From Novosphingobium sp. ZN18A2 (GTDB taxonomy: Bacteria; Pseudomonadota; Alphaproteobacteria; Sphingomonadales; Sphingomonadaceae), in assembly GCF_036784765.1 (NCBI RefSeq), contig NZ_CP136651.1, positions 2,976,001-3,040,000 on the forward strand: 64,000 nt of DNA. The letters run 5' to 3'. Position numbers and translations under genes: made by a program. Below are positions 57,337 to 64,000 of the stretch, in pieces. Under the pieces are notes generated by a model that saw nothing but the letters and a program-made list of their open reading frames with translations, was not told the DNA's origin and searched no databases. The first letter of the stretch is position 1; each line of letters begins with the position of its first letter.

Positions 57337-58649
57337 GCCTTCGCGCCTTCCTCCTTGCTCGCTTCTTCCTTGGCCCCTTCCTTCTCAACCAGCGCATCGG
57401 CGACCATTTCGACAAGGCTCAGCAATTCGCCGTCCCAGTGGAGTGCCTCCTTGCTTTCGTCCATCGTCAGCCGGCAATTGGCGCAGGCGGACACCAGCTT
57501 CTTGGTGCCGGTCGCTTCGGTCTGCTTTACCTTCAGTTCGAAGACCTTGTGGCGCAGGTCCGCCGCGCGGCCCATCGCCTGCACGCCGCCCCCGCCGCCG
57601 CAGCACCAGTTCATGTCGCCGGTGGGCGTCATCTCGCGGAAATCGGTGGCAAAGCCGTTCAGGATATCGCGCGCGTCCTGCGTCGCCCCGCCACGGCGCG
57701 AAACCTGGCAAGGGTCGTGATAAGTGATCGCATCGGCATAGGGCTTCATCTTCAATTTGCCCTCGCGTTGCAGCTTCGCGATGTATTCGGTGATGTGCAG
57801 CACCTCGAACGGCAGTTCGCGGCCGATCATGTTCGCGCCCGACCAGCGCATCACGCCATAGGCATGGCCGCATTCGGGGATCACCACGGTTTTCGCGCCG
57901 ATTGCCTCTGCCGCCTCGACGATGCGCATCACCATCGTTTTCGCGATGTCTCCGCGCCCGGCGAGATAGCCGAAGTTGGTCGCTTCATAGCCCTTGGTGC
58001 TGAAGGTCCAGTCCACCCCGGCGTGGTTCATGATCTTCGCCATGGCGACCAGCGAATCGGGATATTTCATCGCTTCGATGGACGAGACGGTCAGCAGCAC
58101 ATCGGCCTTGGCCTTGTCCGTCGGCATGTCGGTTTCGAAATCGTCTTCCAGCCATTCGACGCGGTCCATCAGCTTTTCGGGAGACAGGCCCAGCGGGCTG
58201 CCGTGATCGCGCGAGTTGACGGCGGCCGCTTCAAGGTCTTCGGGGCCAAGCCCTGCCGCCACGAACGCCTTGCGCGCCTGACCGACGATGGAGGCGATAT
58301 CGATCCCCATCGGGCAGATCGTGGTGCAGCGCCCGCACATCGTGCAGCTGTCGAACAGCAGTTCTTCCCATTCCTGAAGGTCTTGCTCTGTAACCTTCGG
58401 GATCAGCCCCAGCCAGCCTAGCGGCGAGCGTTGCCGCTTGTAGGCCTTGGCCATCGGAAACAGTTTGTAGGCGGGCGTATAGCGCGGATTGCCGGTCACT
58501 TCATGGAAGTGGCACGCCTCTGCGCACATCCCGCAATGGACGCAGGCCTCAAGGTAGCTGACGAGGTGTTCTTCCGTCTGCGACAGGAATACGCGGGCGG
58601 CGGCATCTGCGTCTATCGGCCGTTTGGTGACTTCGTTCATGGCGTTCAC
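57333..58649 (-). CDS. Isp2-like Fe-S protein of the hydrogenase (HdrD/GlpC-like)
   Basis: A 438-residue protein with two N-terminal [4Fe-4S] motifs: CVHCGMCAEAC (Cys36/39/42/46) and CTMCGRCTTICP (Cys102/105/108/112). Two CCG-type domains follow: the first is reduced (PECGHAYGV), the second complete (HDPCQVSRRGG, then WCCGGGGGV, then SACANCRLTM). This is the HdrD/DsrK/Isp2 architecture, which carries electrons between a cytochrome b and a soluble or quinone partner. It lies after the large subunit (ATGA overlap). The Lys/Glu-rich tail is not conserved in style. Co-operation with Isp1 is known for Isp-type hydrogenases. Confidence 0.88.
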   Translation of the reverse strand: MNAMNEVTKRPIDADAAARVFLSQTEEHLVSYLEACVHCGMCAEACHFHEVTGNPRYTPAYKLFPMAKAYKRQRSPLGWLGLIPKVTEQDLQEWEELLFDSCTMCGRCTTICPMGIDIASIVGQARKAFVAAGLGPEDLEAAAVNSRDHGSPLGLSPEKLMDRVEWLEDDFETDMPTDKAKADVLLTVSSIEAMKYPDSLVAMAKIMNHAGVDWTFSTKGYEATNFGYLAGRGDIAKTMVMRIVEAAEAIGAKTVVIPECGHAYGVMRWSGANMIGRELPFEVLHITEYIAKLQREGKLKMKPYADAITYHDPCQVSRRGGATQDARDILNGFATDFREMTPTGDMNWCCGGGGGVQAMGRAADLRHKVFELKVKQTEATGTKKLVSACANCRLTMDESKEALHWDGELLSLVEMVADALVEKEGAKEEASKEEGAKA

Positions 58650-60382
58650 CTCACCTTGACCTGCACCATCTCTTCGCCGTCCTTGTCTGTGACATGGACC
58701 GCGCAGGCGATGCAGGGGTCGAAAGAGTGGATCGTGCGCAGGATCTCCAGCGGCTGCTTGGGATCGTGCAGCGTATGCCGGTCCATCAGCGCGGCTTCAT
58801 AGGCGCCCGTCTGCCCCTTTTCGTCACGCGGGCCGGCGTTCCATGTGGAAGGGACGACCGCCTGGTAATTGGCGATCTTCTCGTCCTCTATCACGATCCA
58901 GTGCGCCAGCGCGCCGCGCGGGGCTTCCATGAAGCCCACGCCCTTCGCCTTGCCCGGCCAGCTTGACGGGTCCCACAGCGCCTCGTTGTGCACGGACAGG
59001 TCGCCGGCGCGGATGTTGGCCACAAGCTCGTCGTACCAGGTGCCCATCTGGTCGACCACGATCTTGCTTTCCAGCGTGCGCGCGGCGGTGCGGCCCAGTG
59101 TGGAGAACATCGCGGTCAGCGGCAGGCCCAGCTTGCCCAGCGCCATTCCGGCCAGTTGCTTCGTCGGTTCATGCCCGCTGGCATAAAGCATCAGCACGCG
59201 CGCCAAGGGGCCGACTTCCATCGCCTGCCCCTTCCAGCGCGGCGATTTCAGCCATGAATAGGCGTTGGCGACATCCAGTTGTTCGTAAGGTGGTTGCGGG
59301 CCGGTAAAGTGCAGGTTGGTTTCCCCGTCATAGGGGTGCAGGCCCTGTTCCTTGCCGCCACTGTAATCGTACCAGCTATGCGCCACGAACTCCTCGATCT
59401 CGCCCGGCGCGTTAAGGTCTATCGGGTGGATCGTGGAAAGGTCGCGGTTCAGGATCACGCCCGCCGGAATCATCCAGCTTTCCTTGCCGCCATGGCCCTT
59501 CAGCGGAAAATCGCCATAGGTCAGGAAGTTGCCCAGCCCCTCTCCGCGCGCGAACCAGTCCTTGTAGAACCCGGCGATCGCCAGCGTATCGGGCAGATAG
59601 ACCTGATCGACGAAGGCCTGCATCTTCGTGATGACATCCTTCACCTTGTTCAACCCGTCGATGTTGAGCGCGGTTGCCGCGCTTGCCCCGCTGCCCACGC
59701 TGATGGGAGACGGCGCGCCGCCGACAAGGAAGTTGGGGTGCGGGTTCTTGCCGCCGAAAATCGCGTGGAGCTTCACCACGTCGCGCTGCCACGACAGCGC
59801 TTCCAGATAGTGCGCCACCGCCATCAGGTTCGCTTCGGGCGGCAGCCTGTATTCGGGGTGCCCCCAATATCCGTTGGCGAAAATGCCTAGCTGCCCGCCT
59901 TCGACAAAATTCCGCAGCGTCTTTTGCGTTTCCGCGAAATAGCCGGGGCTGGATTTCGGCCAGGCAGAGATAGACTGCGCCAGCGCGGAGGTTGCCTTCG
60001 GATCGGCCTTCAGAGCGGAAACCACGTCCACCCAGTCCAGCGCGTGCAGGTGGTAGAAATGCATCACGTGGTCGTGCACGTATTGCGCGGCGATCATCAG
60101 GTTGCGGATGATCTGCGCGTTGGCCGGAATCTCGTATTGCAAGGCATCCTCGACCGCGCGGACCGACGCGATGCCGTGAACCAGCGTGCAAACCCCGCAG
60201 ATACGCTGAGCAAAGGCCCACGCATCGCGCGGATCGCGGCCCTTCAGGATCGTTTCGATCCCGCGAACCATCGTGCCAGAGCTATAGGCATCGGTGATCT
60301 TGCCCGCGTCGTCCGTCGCGGCCTCTATCCGCAAGTGACCTTCGATCCGGGTGATCGGATCGACTACGACACGCTTGTTCAT
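58646..60382 (-). CDS. [NiFe]-hydrogenase large subunit (group 1)
   Basis: A 578-residue catalytic subunit. The Ni-Fe ligands are in RICGVCTLVHG (Cys62, Cys65) and DPCIACAVH (Cys557, Cys560) near the end. The sequence continues 15 residues past His563 (VTDKDGEEMVQVKVR), the tail removed by the dedicated protease after metal insertion. It starts MNKRVVVDPITRIEGHLRIE as in other uptake hydrogenases. It splits H2 to protons and electrons on the periplasmic side, folded with the Tat-exported small subunit. Overlaps isp1 and isp2 by 4 bases each. Together with Isp1/Isp2, group 1e (Isp-type) is the likeliest class. Confidence 0.96.
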   Translation of the reverse strand: MNKRVVVDPITRIEGHLRIEAATDDAGKITDAYSSGTMVRGIETILKGRDPRDAWAFAQRICGVCTLVHGIASVRAVEDALQYEIPANAQIIRNLMIAAQYVHDHVMHFYHLHALDWVDVVSALKADPKATSALAQSISAWPKSSPGYFAETQKTLRNFVEGGQLGIFANGYWGHPEYRLPPEANLMAVAHYLEALSWQRDVVKLHAIFGGKNPHPNFLVGGAPSPISVGSGASAATALNIDGLNKVKDVITKMQAFVDQVYLPDTLAIAGFYKDWFARGEGLGNFLTYGDFPLKGHGGKESWMIPAGVILNRDLSTIHPIDLNAPGEIEEFVAHSWYDYSGGKEQGLHPYDGETNLHFTGPQPPYEQLDVANAYSWLKSPRWKGQAMEVGPLARVLMLYASGHEPTKQLAGMALGKLGLPLTAMFSTLGRTAARTLESKIVVDQMGTWYDELVANIRAGDLSVHNEALWDPSSWPGKAKGVGFMEAPRGALAHWIVIEDEKIANYQAVVPSTWNAGPRDEKGQTGAYEAALMDRHTLHDPKQPLEILRTIHSFDPCIACAVHVTDKDGEEMVQVKVR

Positions 60383-61038
60383 ACGTGTGCCCCCCGGCGG
60401 CTATAGAAAATTCCCGTCTGCGTGCGCGTGACGAACACCAGGAAGGCGTGCATCAGCTTGCCGAACGGGAAGGAAACAAGGAACAGGCAGACGCTGAGGA
60501 TGTGGATCGCCAGCAGGTCTTCATACCGGATCCACAAGTGCGAAACCGCCGCCAGCCCGGTAATCACCGGCAGCGTGGTGACGAACCACGCCCAGTAATC
60601 GGTGAACGTGGAAATCACCTTCAGTACCGGGCTTGTCAGGCGGCGGACCAGCATGAACACCAGCGCCGCCAGCGTAACCACCGACACGGCGGAAATCACC
60701 GCCGTCGGCAACCCGCCCCAGTGCAGCCCCGTGATCGAACGGATGAACTGGATGTGCTGGCCAAAGCCGAACACGATCACCGCCAGCCCGATGTGGAAGG
60801 TATAGGACGCGATGGTGTTCACCAGCGTGCGCGAGGCGTATTCCCTTGCCGGCCACATGTGCCGCACAAATCCGCCGACCGTTCCCGAAACCAGCGCGCC
60901 GCCGGTAAGCCTGGCTTTCGACCGGTCTTTCGTGCGGGGAAGGAACAGCAGCCACGCCAGCCGCCAGATCACGCCGAACACGAAGACGATCATCGCCGCT
61001 TCTATTGCCGGGCCGCGCGCGAATTCGAGCAGGTTCAT
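60379..61038 (-). CDS. Isp1-like cytochrome b subunit of the hydrogenase
   Basis: A 219-residue membrane protein with about five helices and conserved His suited to heme b: SYTFHIGLAVIVFGFGQHIQF, GLAAVSHLWIRYEDLLAIHILSVCLFLV, FGKLMHAFLVFVTRTQTG. It resembles NarI/DsrM/Isp1 rather than HupC/HoxZ. It takes electrons from the small subunit, or from Isp2, into the quinone pool. Start at 61038 is an ATGA overlap with the small-subunit gene. Its stop overlaps the large-subunit start. The small-isp1-large-isp2 order differs from the classic small-isp1-isp2-large. Confidence 0.88.
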   Translation of the reverse strand: MNLLEFARGPAIEAAMIVFVFGVIWRLAWLLFLPRTKDRSKARLTGGALVSGTVGGFVRHMWPAREYASRTLVNTIASYTFHIGLAVIVFGFGQHIQFIRSITGLHWGGLPTAVISAVSVVTLAALVFMLVRRLTSPVLKVISTFTDYWAWFVTTLPVITGLAAVSHLWIRYEDLLAIHILSVCLFLVSFPFGKLMHAFLVFVTRTQTGIFYSRRGAHV

Positions 61039-62117
61039 TTCACGTTCCCCTCTTCCTCTGCGGCTTTCTTCTTGCGCTGGCGGGCGAGCATCGCGGTGCC
61101 CGCGCCCGCGACAAGGCCGACCGCGCCCGCCGCGCCGATATCGCGCCCGCGATGCCGCGTTGGCTGCGGCAGCGTCTTGTAGAAGCCGCCCATGTCCCAG
61201 AAGTTCGGTTCGGAGCAGCCGAGGCAGCCGTGGCCCGACTGGATCGGGAACGACGTGCCGCCGTTCCACTTGGTCGTCGCGCAGGCGTTGTAGGTGACCG
61301 GCCCCTTGCAGCCCACTTCATAGAGGCACCAGCCGTTGCGCGCGCCTTCGTCATCGAAGGACTTGGCGAACAGGCCCTTGTCGTAGAACGGGCGGCGATA
61401 GCAGCGGTCATGGATCGAATCGCCGAAGAACGGCTTTGGCCGTCCAAGGTGATCGAGCGGCGGCAGCTTGCCGAAAGTGACGAGGTAGGCGATCGTCCCG
61501 GCGATCACTTCGGGCACCGGCGGGCAACCCGATACGTTTATCACCGGCTTGTCGGTTATAATGTCGCTGACCGGCACCGCGCCGGTGGGGTTGGGATGTG
61601 CGTGCGGGATGCCGCCGAAAGACGAACAGGTGCCGACCGACAGGATCGCCAGCGCATCTTTCGCGGTGTCCTTCAGCACTTCAAGGTTGGTCTTGCCCGC
61701 CGACGTGGAATAGACCCCGCCGTCCCTGGTGGAGACGGACCCGTCGACCACCACAACGTATTTGCCCTTGTTGGCCTCCATCGCATCGAGGCGGGCCTTT
61801 TCCGCCGCTTCCCCGGCGGCGGCCTGAAGCGTTTCCTGGTAGTCGAGCGAAATGAGGTTGAAGATCATCTCTTCGACCGAGGGACTGAAGGACCGGGTAA
61901 GCGATTCGATGCAGCCGGTGCATTCCTGGAACGAAAGCCAGATCACCGATTGCCGCTTCGATCCCGCCAGAGACTGCGCGATTGCGCGGCCCGCGGTTGG
62001 CGGCAGCGCCATCAGCGTGGCAAGATAGCTGCCGTATTTCAGCAGCGACCGGCGCGACACGCCCTGCCGCGCCAGCGCCTCGCCGACGGTCCCTTTCCCG
62101 TTCGCCCAATCGTCCAT
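61035..62117 (-). CDS. [NiFe]-hydrogenase small subunit
   Basis: A 360-residue Fe-S subunit. The Tat signal is GVSRRSLLKYGSYLATLMALPPTAGRAIA (about 19-47). Proximal-cluster Cys are in ECTGCIES (66, 69), VGTCSSFGG and SGCPPVPE. The medial and distal clusters use DRCYRRPFYD, CLYEVGCKGP, NACATT and GHGCLGCSEPNFWD. The proximal motif is CTGC, not the CTCC of the six-Cys oxygen-tolerant type. A C-terminal helix (IGAAGAVGLVAGAGTAML) followed by Arg/Lys anchors it in the membrane. The start at 62117 is set by AGGAGG; residue 1 at 62141 is less likely. Confidence 0.95.
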   Translation of the reverse strand: MDDWANGKGTVGEALARQGVSRRSLLKYGSYLATLMALPPTAGRAIAQSLAGSKRQSVIWLSFQECTGCIESLTRSFSPSVEEMIFNLISLDYQETLQAAAGEAAEKARLDAMEANKGKYVVVVDGSVSTRDGGVYSTSAGKTNLEVLKDTAKDALAILSVGTCSSFGGIPHAHPNPTGAVPVSDIITDKPVINVSGCPPVPEVIAGTIAYLVTFGKLPPLDHLGRPKPFFGDSIHDRCYRRPFYDKGLFAKSFDDEGARNGWCLYEVGCKGPVTYNACATTKWNGGTSFPIQSGHGCLGCSEPNFWDMGGFYKTLPQPTRHRGRDIGAAGAVGLVAGAGTAMLARQRKKKAAEEEGNVK

Positions 62118-62130
62118 CGGCTCCTCCTGC

Positions 62131-62535
62131 TTACGCGTCACCAGGGTCGCGCAAGGCGATATGCTCGCGCATGCGAATGGCGGCCGCGCGTGCGTCCGCC
62201 GGATCGGTTTTCAGAATTTCGGGCAGCAGCGTGATTTCCACCTGTTCGGCAATCACTTGGCCATCGGTGCCCTTGTGCCGCACCCACCACACGCCGTTGA
62301 AGCGCGTCTCCCACACCTCGCTCTCACCCATCGCCGAAAGCGTGGCATGGACTTCGCCGCGCCCCAGCGCGCCTTCCAGCTCCTGCCGGTCCGCCTCGCT
62401 CATCGGCAGGCCGCGCAAATCGATCGCCGCCTCGGTGCCGTCGCGCGCAAGTGCCTCGAGGTGCTCGAGGATCTCCTGCTCCACCGCGCGGGCAAGGCCG
62501 GTACGCACGCTCTCGAACGGGCCGGCGTCATGCAT
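62131..62535 (-). CDS. HupH/HoxQ-type hydrogenase expression/formation protein, single domain
   Basis: A 134-residue protein corresponding to one HupH C-terminal domain: VEQEILEHLEALARDGTEAAIDLRGLPMSEADRQELEGALGRGEVHATLSAMGESEVWETRFNGVWWVRHKG ... AEQVEITLLPEIL. Full-length HupH is about twice as long, so this is a shortened version. HupH-like proteins help mature or protect the small subunit. The start at 62535 lies within the end of the protease gene (overlap of 8 bases), and the small-subunit gene starts 13 bases downstream. Confidence 0.85.
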   Translation of the reverse strand: MHDAGPFESVRTGLARAVEQEILEHLEALARDGTEAAIDLRGLPMSEADRQELEGALGRGEVHATLSAMGESEVWETRFNGVWWVRHKGTDGQVIAEQVEITLLPEILKTDPADARAAAIRMREHIALRDPGDA

Positions 62536-63007
62536 GGACGCACCACGCATCGACAAGGCCGGTCACGATTTCGCACACTTGCGGCACCGCATCGGCCACC
62601 GCGCCTTCCGCTTCCATGCCCCAGCCGATCCGGCCCGGCTGGACGCCGATCAACACGCGCTTTTCGGGCGACCGGCCAACCAGTTGCGCGGCAGCCAGCA
62701 GGTCGGCCAGCGCGACTTCGTGCGCGCTGCGCTTCTTGCCGCCCAGCTGGACCTCTATCTCGCCATCATGAAACACGCCGATGGCGCCCGGTGCTTGCCC
62801 CAGTTCCATCGCATCGACCACGATTAGCGCGGCGCAATCCTCTATATCGGTGAGCAGGGAAAGGCCGATCGTGCCGCCATCGCGCAAGGCCACGGAAGGC
62901 GGAAGGCCCGCACTTTCCAGCGCGCGGATCACATGGATGCCGACACCGTCATCGGCCTGGAGCAGATTGCCCAGTCCCAGCACCAATATGCCTGATCCCC
63001 TGTCCAT
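62528..63007 (-). CDS. Hydrogenase maturation protease (HyaD/HupD family)
   Basis: A 159-residue endopeptidase: ILVLGLGNLLQADDGVGIHVIRAL at the N-terminus with the Ni-sensing Asp/Glu region, LLTDIEDCAALIVVDAMELGQAPGAIGVF in the middle (second metal Asp) and RVLIGVQPGRIGWGMEAEGAV at the end, with the His of the usual third ligand less clear. It removes the 15-residue C-terminal tail of the large subunit encoded downstream. It is the first gene of the hydrogenase operon, facing hypC across 142 bases. Confidence 0.93.
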   Translation of the reverse strand: MDRGSGILVLGLGNLLQADDGVGIHVIRALESAGLPPSVALRDGGTIGLSLLTDIEDCAALIVVDAMELGQAPGAIGVFHDGEIEVQLGGKKRSAHEVALADLLAAAQLVGRSPEKRVLIGVQPGRIGWGMEAEGAVADAVPQVCEIVTGLVDAWCVHA

Positions 63008-63075
63008 TACATCGAGTTCCCTTTGCGAGGGGCACTTCCCGTATTTGCAGGTAAGCTAATCCGAATCGGATCTCA

Positions 63076-63089
63076 TTGACAGTGGTCAA
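63076..63089. promoter_or_regulatory. FNR/FixK-type box between the hydrogenase operon and hypC
   Basis: TTGACAGTGGTCAA fits the Crp/Fnr-family consensus TTGAY-N4-RTCAA at every fixed position. It lies 69 bases from the protease start and 61 from hypC. A candidate -10 CATAGT (63110-63115) puts the box near -41 for hypC. An extra palindrome ATCCGAATCGGAT (63059-63071) lies between it and the operon. Confidence 0.65.
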
Positions 63090-63149
63090 TCGCAATCGTC
63101 TTATATTCGCATAGTCTTTTATGGATCAGGCGGCAGGAGGAACGCGCCC

Positions 63150-63395
63150 ATGTGCCTCGGCATTCCGATGCGCATCGTCGAACGAAACGGTTTCACCGCG
63201 CGCTGCGAAGCGCGGGGGGTGGAACGCGACGTGAGCCTTTTCCTGATGCAACACGAAGACCTGGCGCCGGGAGACTTCGTGATGGTCCACATGGGCGAAG
63301 CGCTCGAGAAGATGAGCGCCAGCGCCGCGCAGGAAGCCTGGGCACTCTATGACGAGATGCTCGCCGCCGAAGCCGTGCCCCTTCCGCCGGTCTGA
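63150..63395 (+). CDS. hypC: Hydrogenase assembly chaperone HypC/HupF
   Basis: An 81-residue HypC-family protein. The N-terminal MCLGIPM, with the functional Cys2, is diagnostic, followed by MRIVERNGFTARCEARGVERDVSLFL and PGDFVMVHMGEALEKMSASAAQEAWALYDEML. With HypD it carries the Fe(CN)2CO unit to the large subunit. A GGAGG lies upstream. It is alone here; hypA, B, D, E and F are not in the window. It is divergent from the operon, so the FNR box may control both. It could be the dedicated chaperone for this enzyme. Confidence 0.94.
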   Translation: MCLGIPMRIVERNGFTARCEARGVERDVSLFLMQHEDLAPGDFVMVHMGEALEKMSASAAQEAWALYDEMLAAEAVPLPPV

Positions 63396-63402
63396 TCGAA
63401 CA

Positions 63403-64000
63403 TCACGAAGCGTCGGCGGGCGCCACCACATCGCGCAACATCGCGGGCACCGAGGGGTCCTCGATAGTCGGCGGCGTGGCGAAATCCTCTCCGTTCACAA
63501 TCTTGCGCAGCAGGTTGCGCAGGATCTTGCCAGAACGCGTTTTTGGCAGTTGCGGCACGACGTAGGCGGTCTTGAGCGCAGCCACCGCGCCCAGGTCTTG
63601 CCGCACCGCCGCGATCACCCGCGCGGCCATCGTATCGTCGCCTTCCGCACCGGCGCGCGGGATCACGAATGCGACGGGAATCATGCCCTTCAGGCTGTCG
63701 TCGGCGCCGATCACCGCGCATTCGGCCACGCCGTCAACCTGCGCGACGATTTCCTCCATCTGCCCGGTCGAAAGCCGGTGGCCCGCCACGTTGATGATGT
63801 CGTCGGTGCGGCCCATGATGTTCAGGAAACCATCGGCGTCAAAGTGGCCGGCATCGCCTGTTTCGTAATAGCCGGGAAAGCCCGCGAAGTTCTTTTCGTA
63901 TCCCGCGTGGTTGTTCCACAGCGTGCGGAAAGCGCCGGGCGGCAGCGGCGCCTTGATCGTGATCGCGCCGCTTTCCCCTTGCGCAACAGGCTGCCCGTCG
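63403..64000 (-). CDS. Acetyl/propionyl-CoA synthetase, C-terminal part (runs off the window)
   Basis: About 199 residues of an AMP-forming acyl-CoA synthetase of the Acs/PrpE type. The partial sequence has the end of the N-terminal domain (SGAITIKAPLPPGAFRTLWNN, GYYETGDAGHFD), the hinge GRTDDIINVAGHRLSTGQMEEI, and the C-terminal catalytic Lys in PKTRSGKILRNLLRKI. GHRLSTGxMEE favours propionyl-CoA synthetase over acetyl-CoA synthetase, which usually has GHRLGTAEIE. It ends 7 bases from the hypC stop, and the pair are convergent. Confidence 0.85.
   Translation of the reverse strand, partial: DGQPVAQGESGAITIKAPLPPGAFRTLWNNHAGYEKNFAGFPGYYETGDAGHFDADGFLNIMGRTDDIINVAGHRLSTGQMEEIVAQVDGVAECAVIGADDSLKGMIPVAFVIPRAGAEGDDTMAARVIAAVRQDLGAVAALKTAYVVPQLPKTRSGKILRNLLRKIVNGEDFATPPTIEDPSVPAMLRDVVAPADAS

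Overview
The window comes from a high-GC alphaproteobacterium of the order Sphingomonadales, most like Novosphingobium or Sphingobium. The evidence is the protocatechuate 4,5-cleavage (lig) genes, two large TonB-dependent receptors, GatCAB amidotransferase, an ATP12-type F1 assembly chaperone, a RpoH promoter of alphaproteobacterial type, and interspersed sphingomonad-type palindromic repeats. Most of the sequence is dense, with ATGA-overlapping operons. AT-rich or gene-poor DNA is confined to about 46.5-46.9 kb and 53.7-54.9 kb.

Layout. 0-8.5 kb: lower 4,5-cleavage pathway. The start of ligJ and an unassigned DUF1932 dehydrogenase run left, next to a LysR regulator with two DNA-binding domains; ligK-ligU-ligI and a TonB-dependent receptor run right. 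Together these take 2-pyrone-4,6-dicarboxylate to pyruvate and oxaloacetate and probably import a ligand. 8.5-25.6 kb: housekeeping genes (yjbQ, clpB, a penicillin-acylase-family hydrolase, gatCAB, FKBP, rpsU, crcB) and a tight six-gene run from crcB to an ATP12 chaperone, followed by an Nmad3 protein. 25.6-30.1 kb: a free TonB C-terminal-domain protein with a strongly structured leader, then a four-gene Mla-type lipid transport operon. 30.2-40 kb: valS, queE, recF, a small secreted protein, tesA with the divergent ybbA-ybbP, and small membrane proteins. 41.1-45.9 kb: a second TonB-dependent receptor and typA.

45.9-48.4 kb is a repeat-rich islet. Two copies of a 61-bp repeat flank a lone AT-rich membrane-protein gene; beyond it lie two related tyrosine-rich secreted proteins. 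48.5-53.6 kb carries a glycosyltransferase, a PadR/DUF2218 pair with a palindromic operator, and rarA with a DUF429-like gene. At 53.7-54.9 kb a tRNA-Thr(UGU) gene is split in its anticodon loop by about 1.08 kb. The insert carries a complete second tRNA-Thr(UGU) on the other strand plus a YodC-like/DUF6953 gene pair.

55.0-64 kb: a YajR-like exporter, then a seven-gene [NiFe]-hydrogenase operon (protease, HupH-like factor, small subunit, Isp1 cytochrome b, large subunit, Isp2 HdrD-like Fe-S protein, nickel permease), nearly all overlapping. It diverges from hypC across an FNR/FixK-type box. The window ends inside a propionyl/acetyl-CoA synthetase gene. The least expected items are the split tRNA locus, the Isp-type hydrogenase in an apparently aerobic aromatic degrader, a palindrome shared by both TonB-receptor upstream regions and the clpB promoter, and the structured RNA candidate near 26.2 kb.
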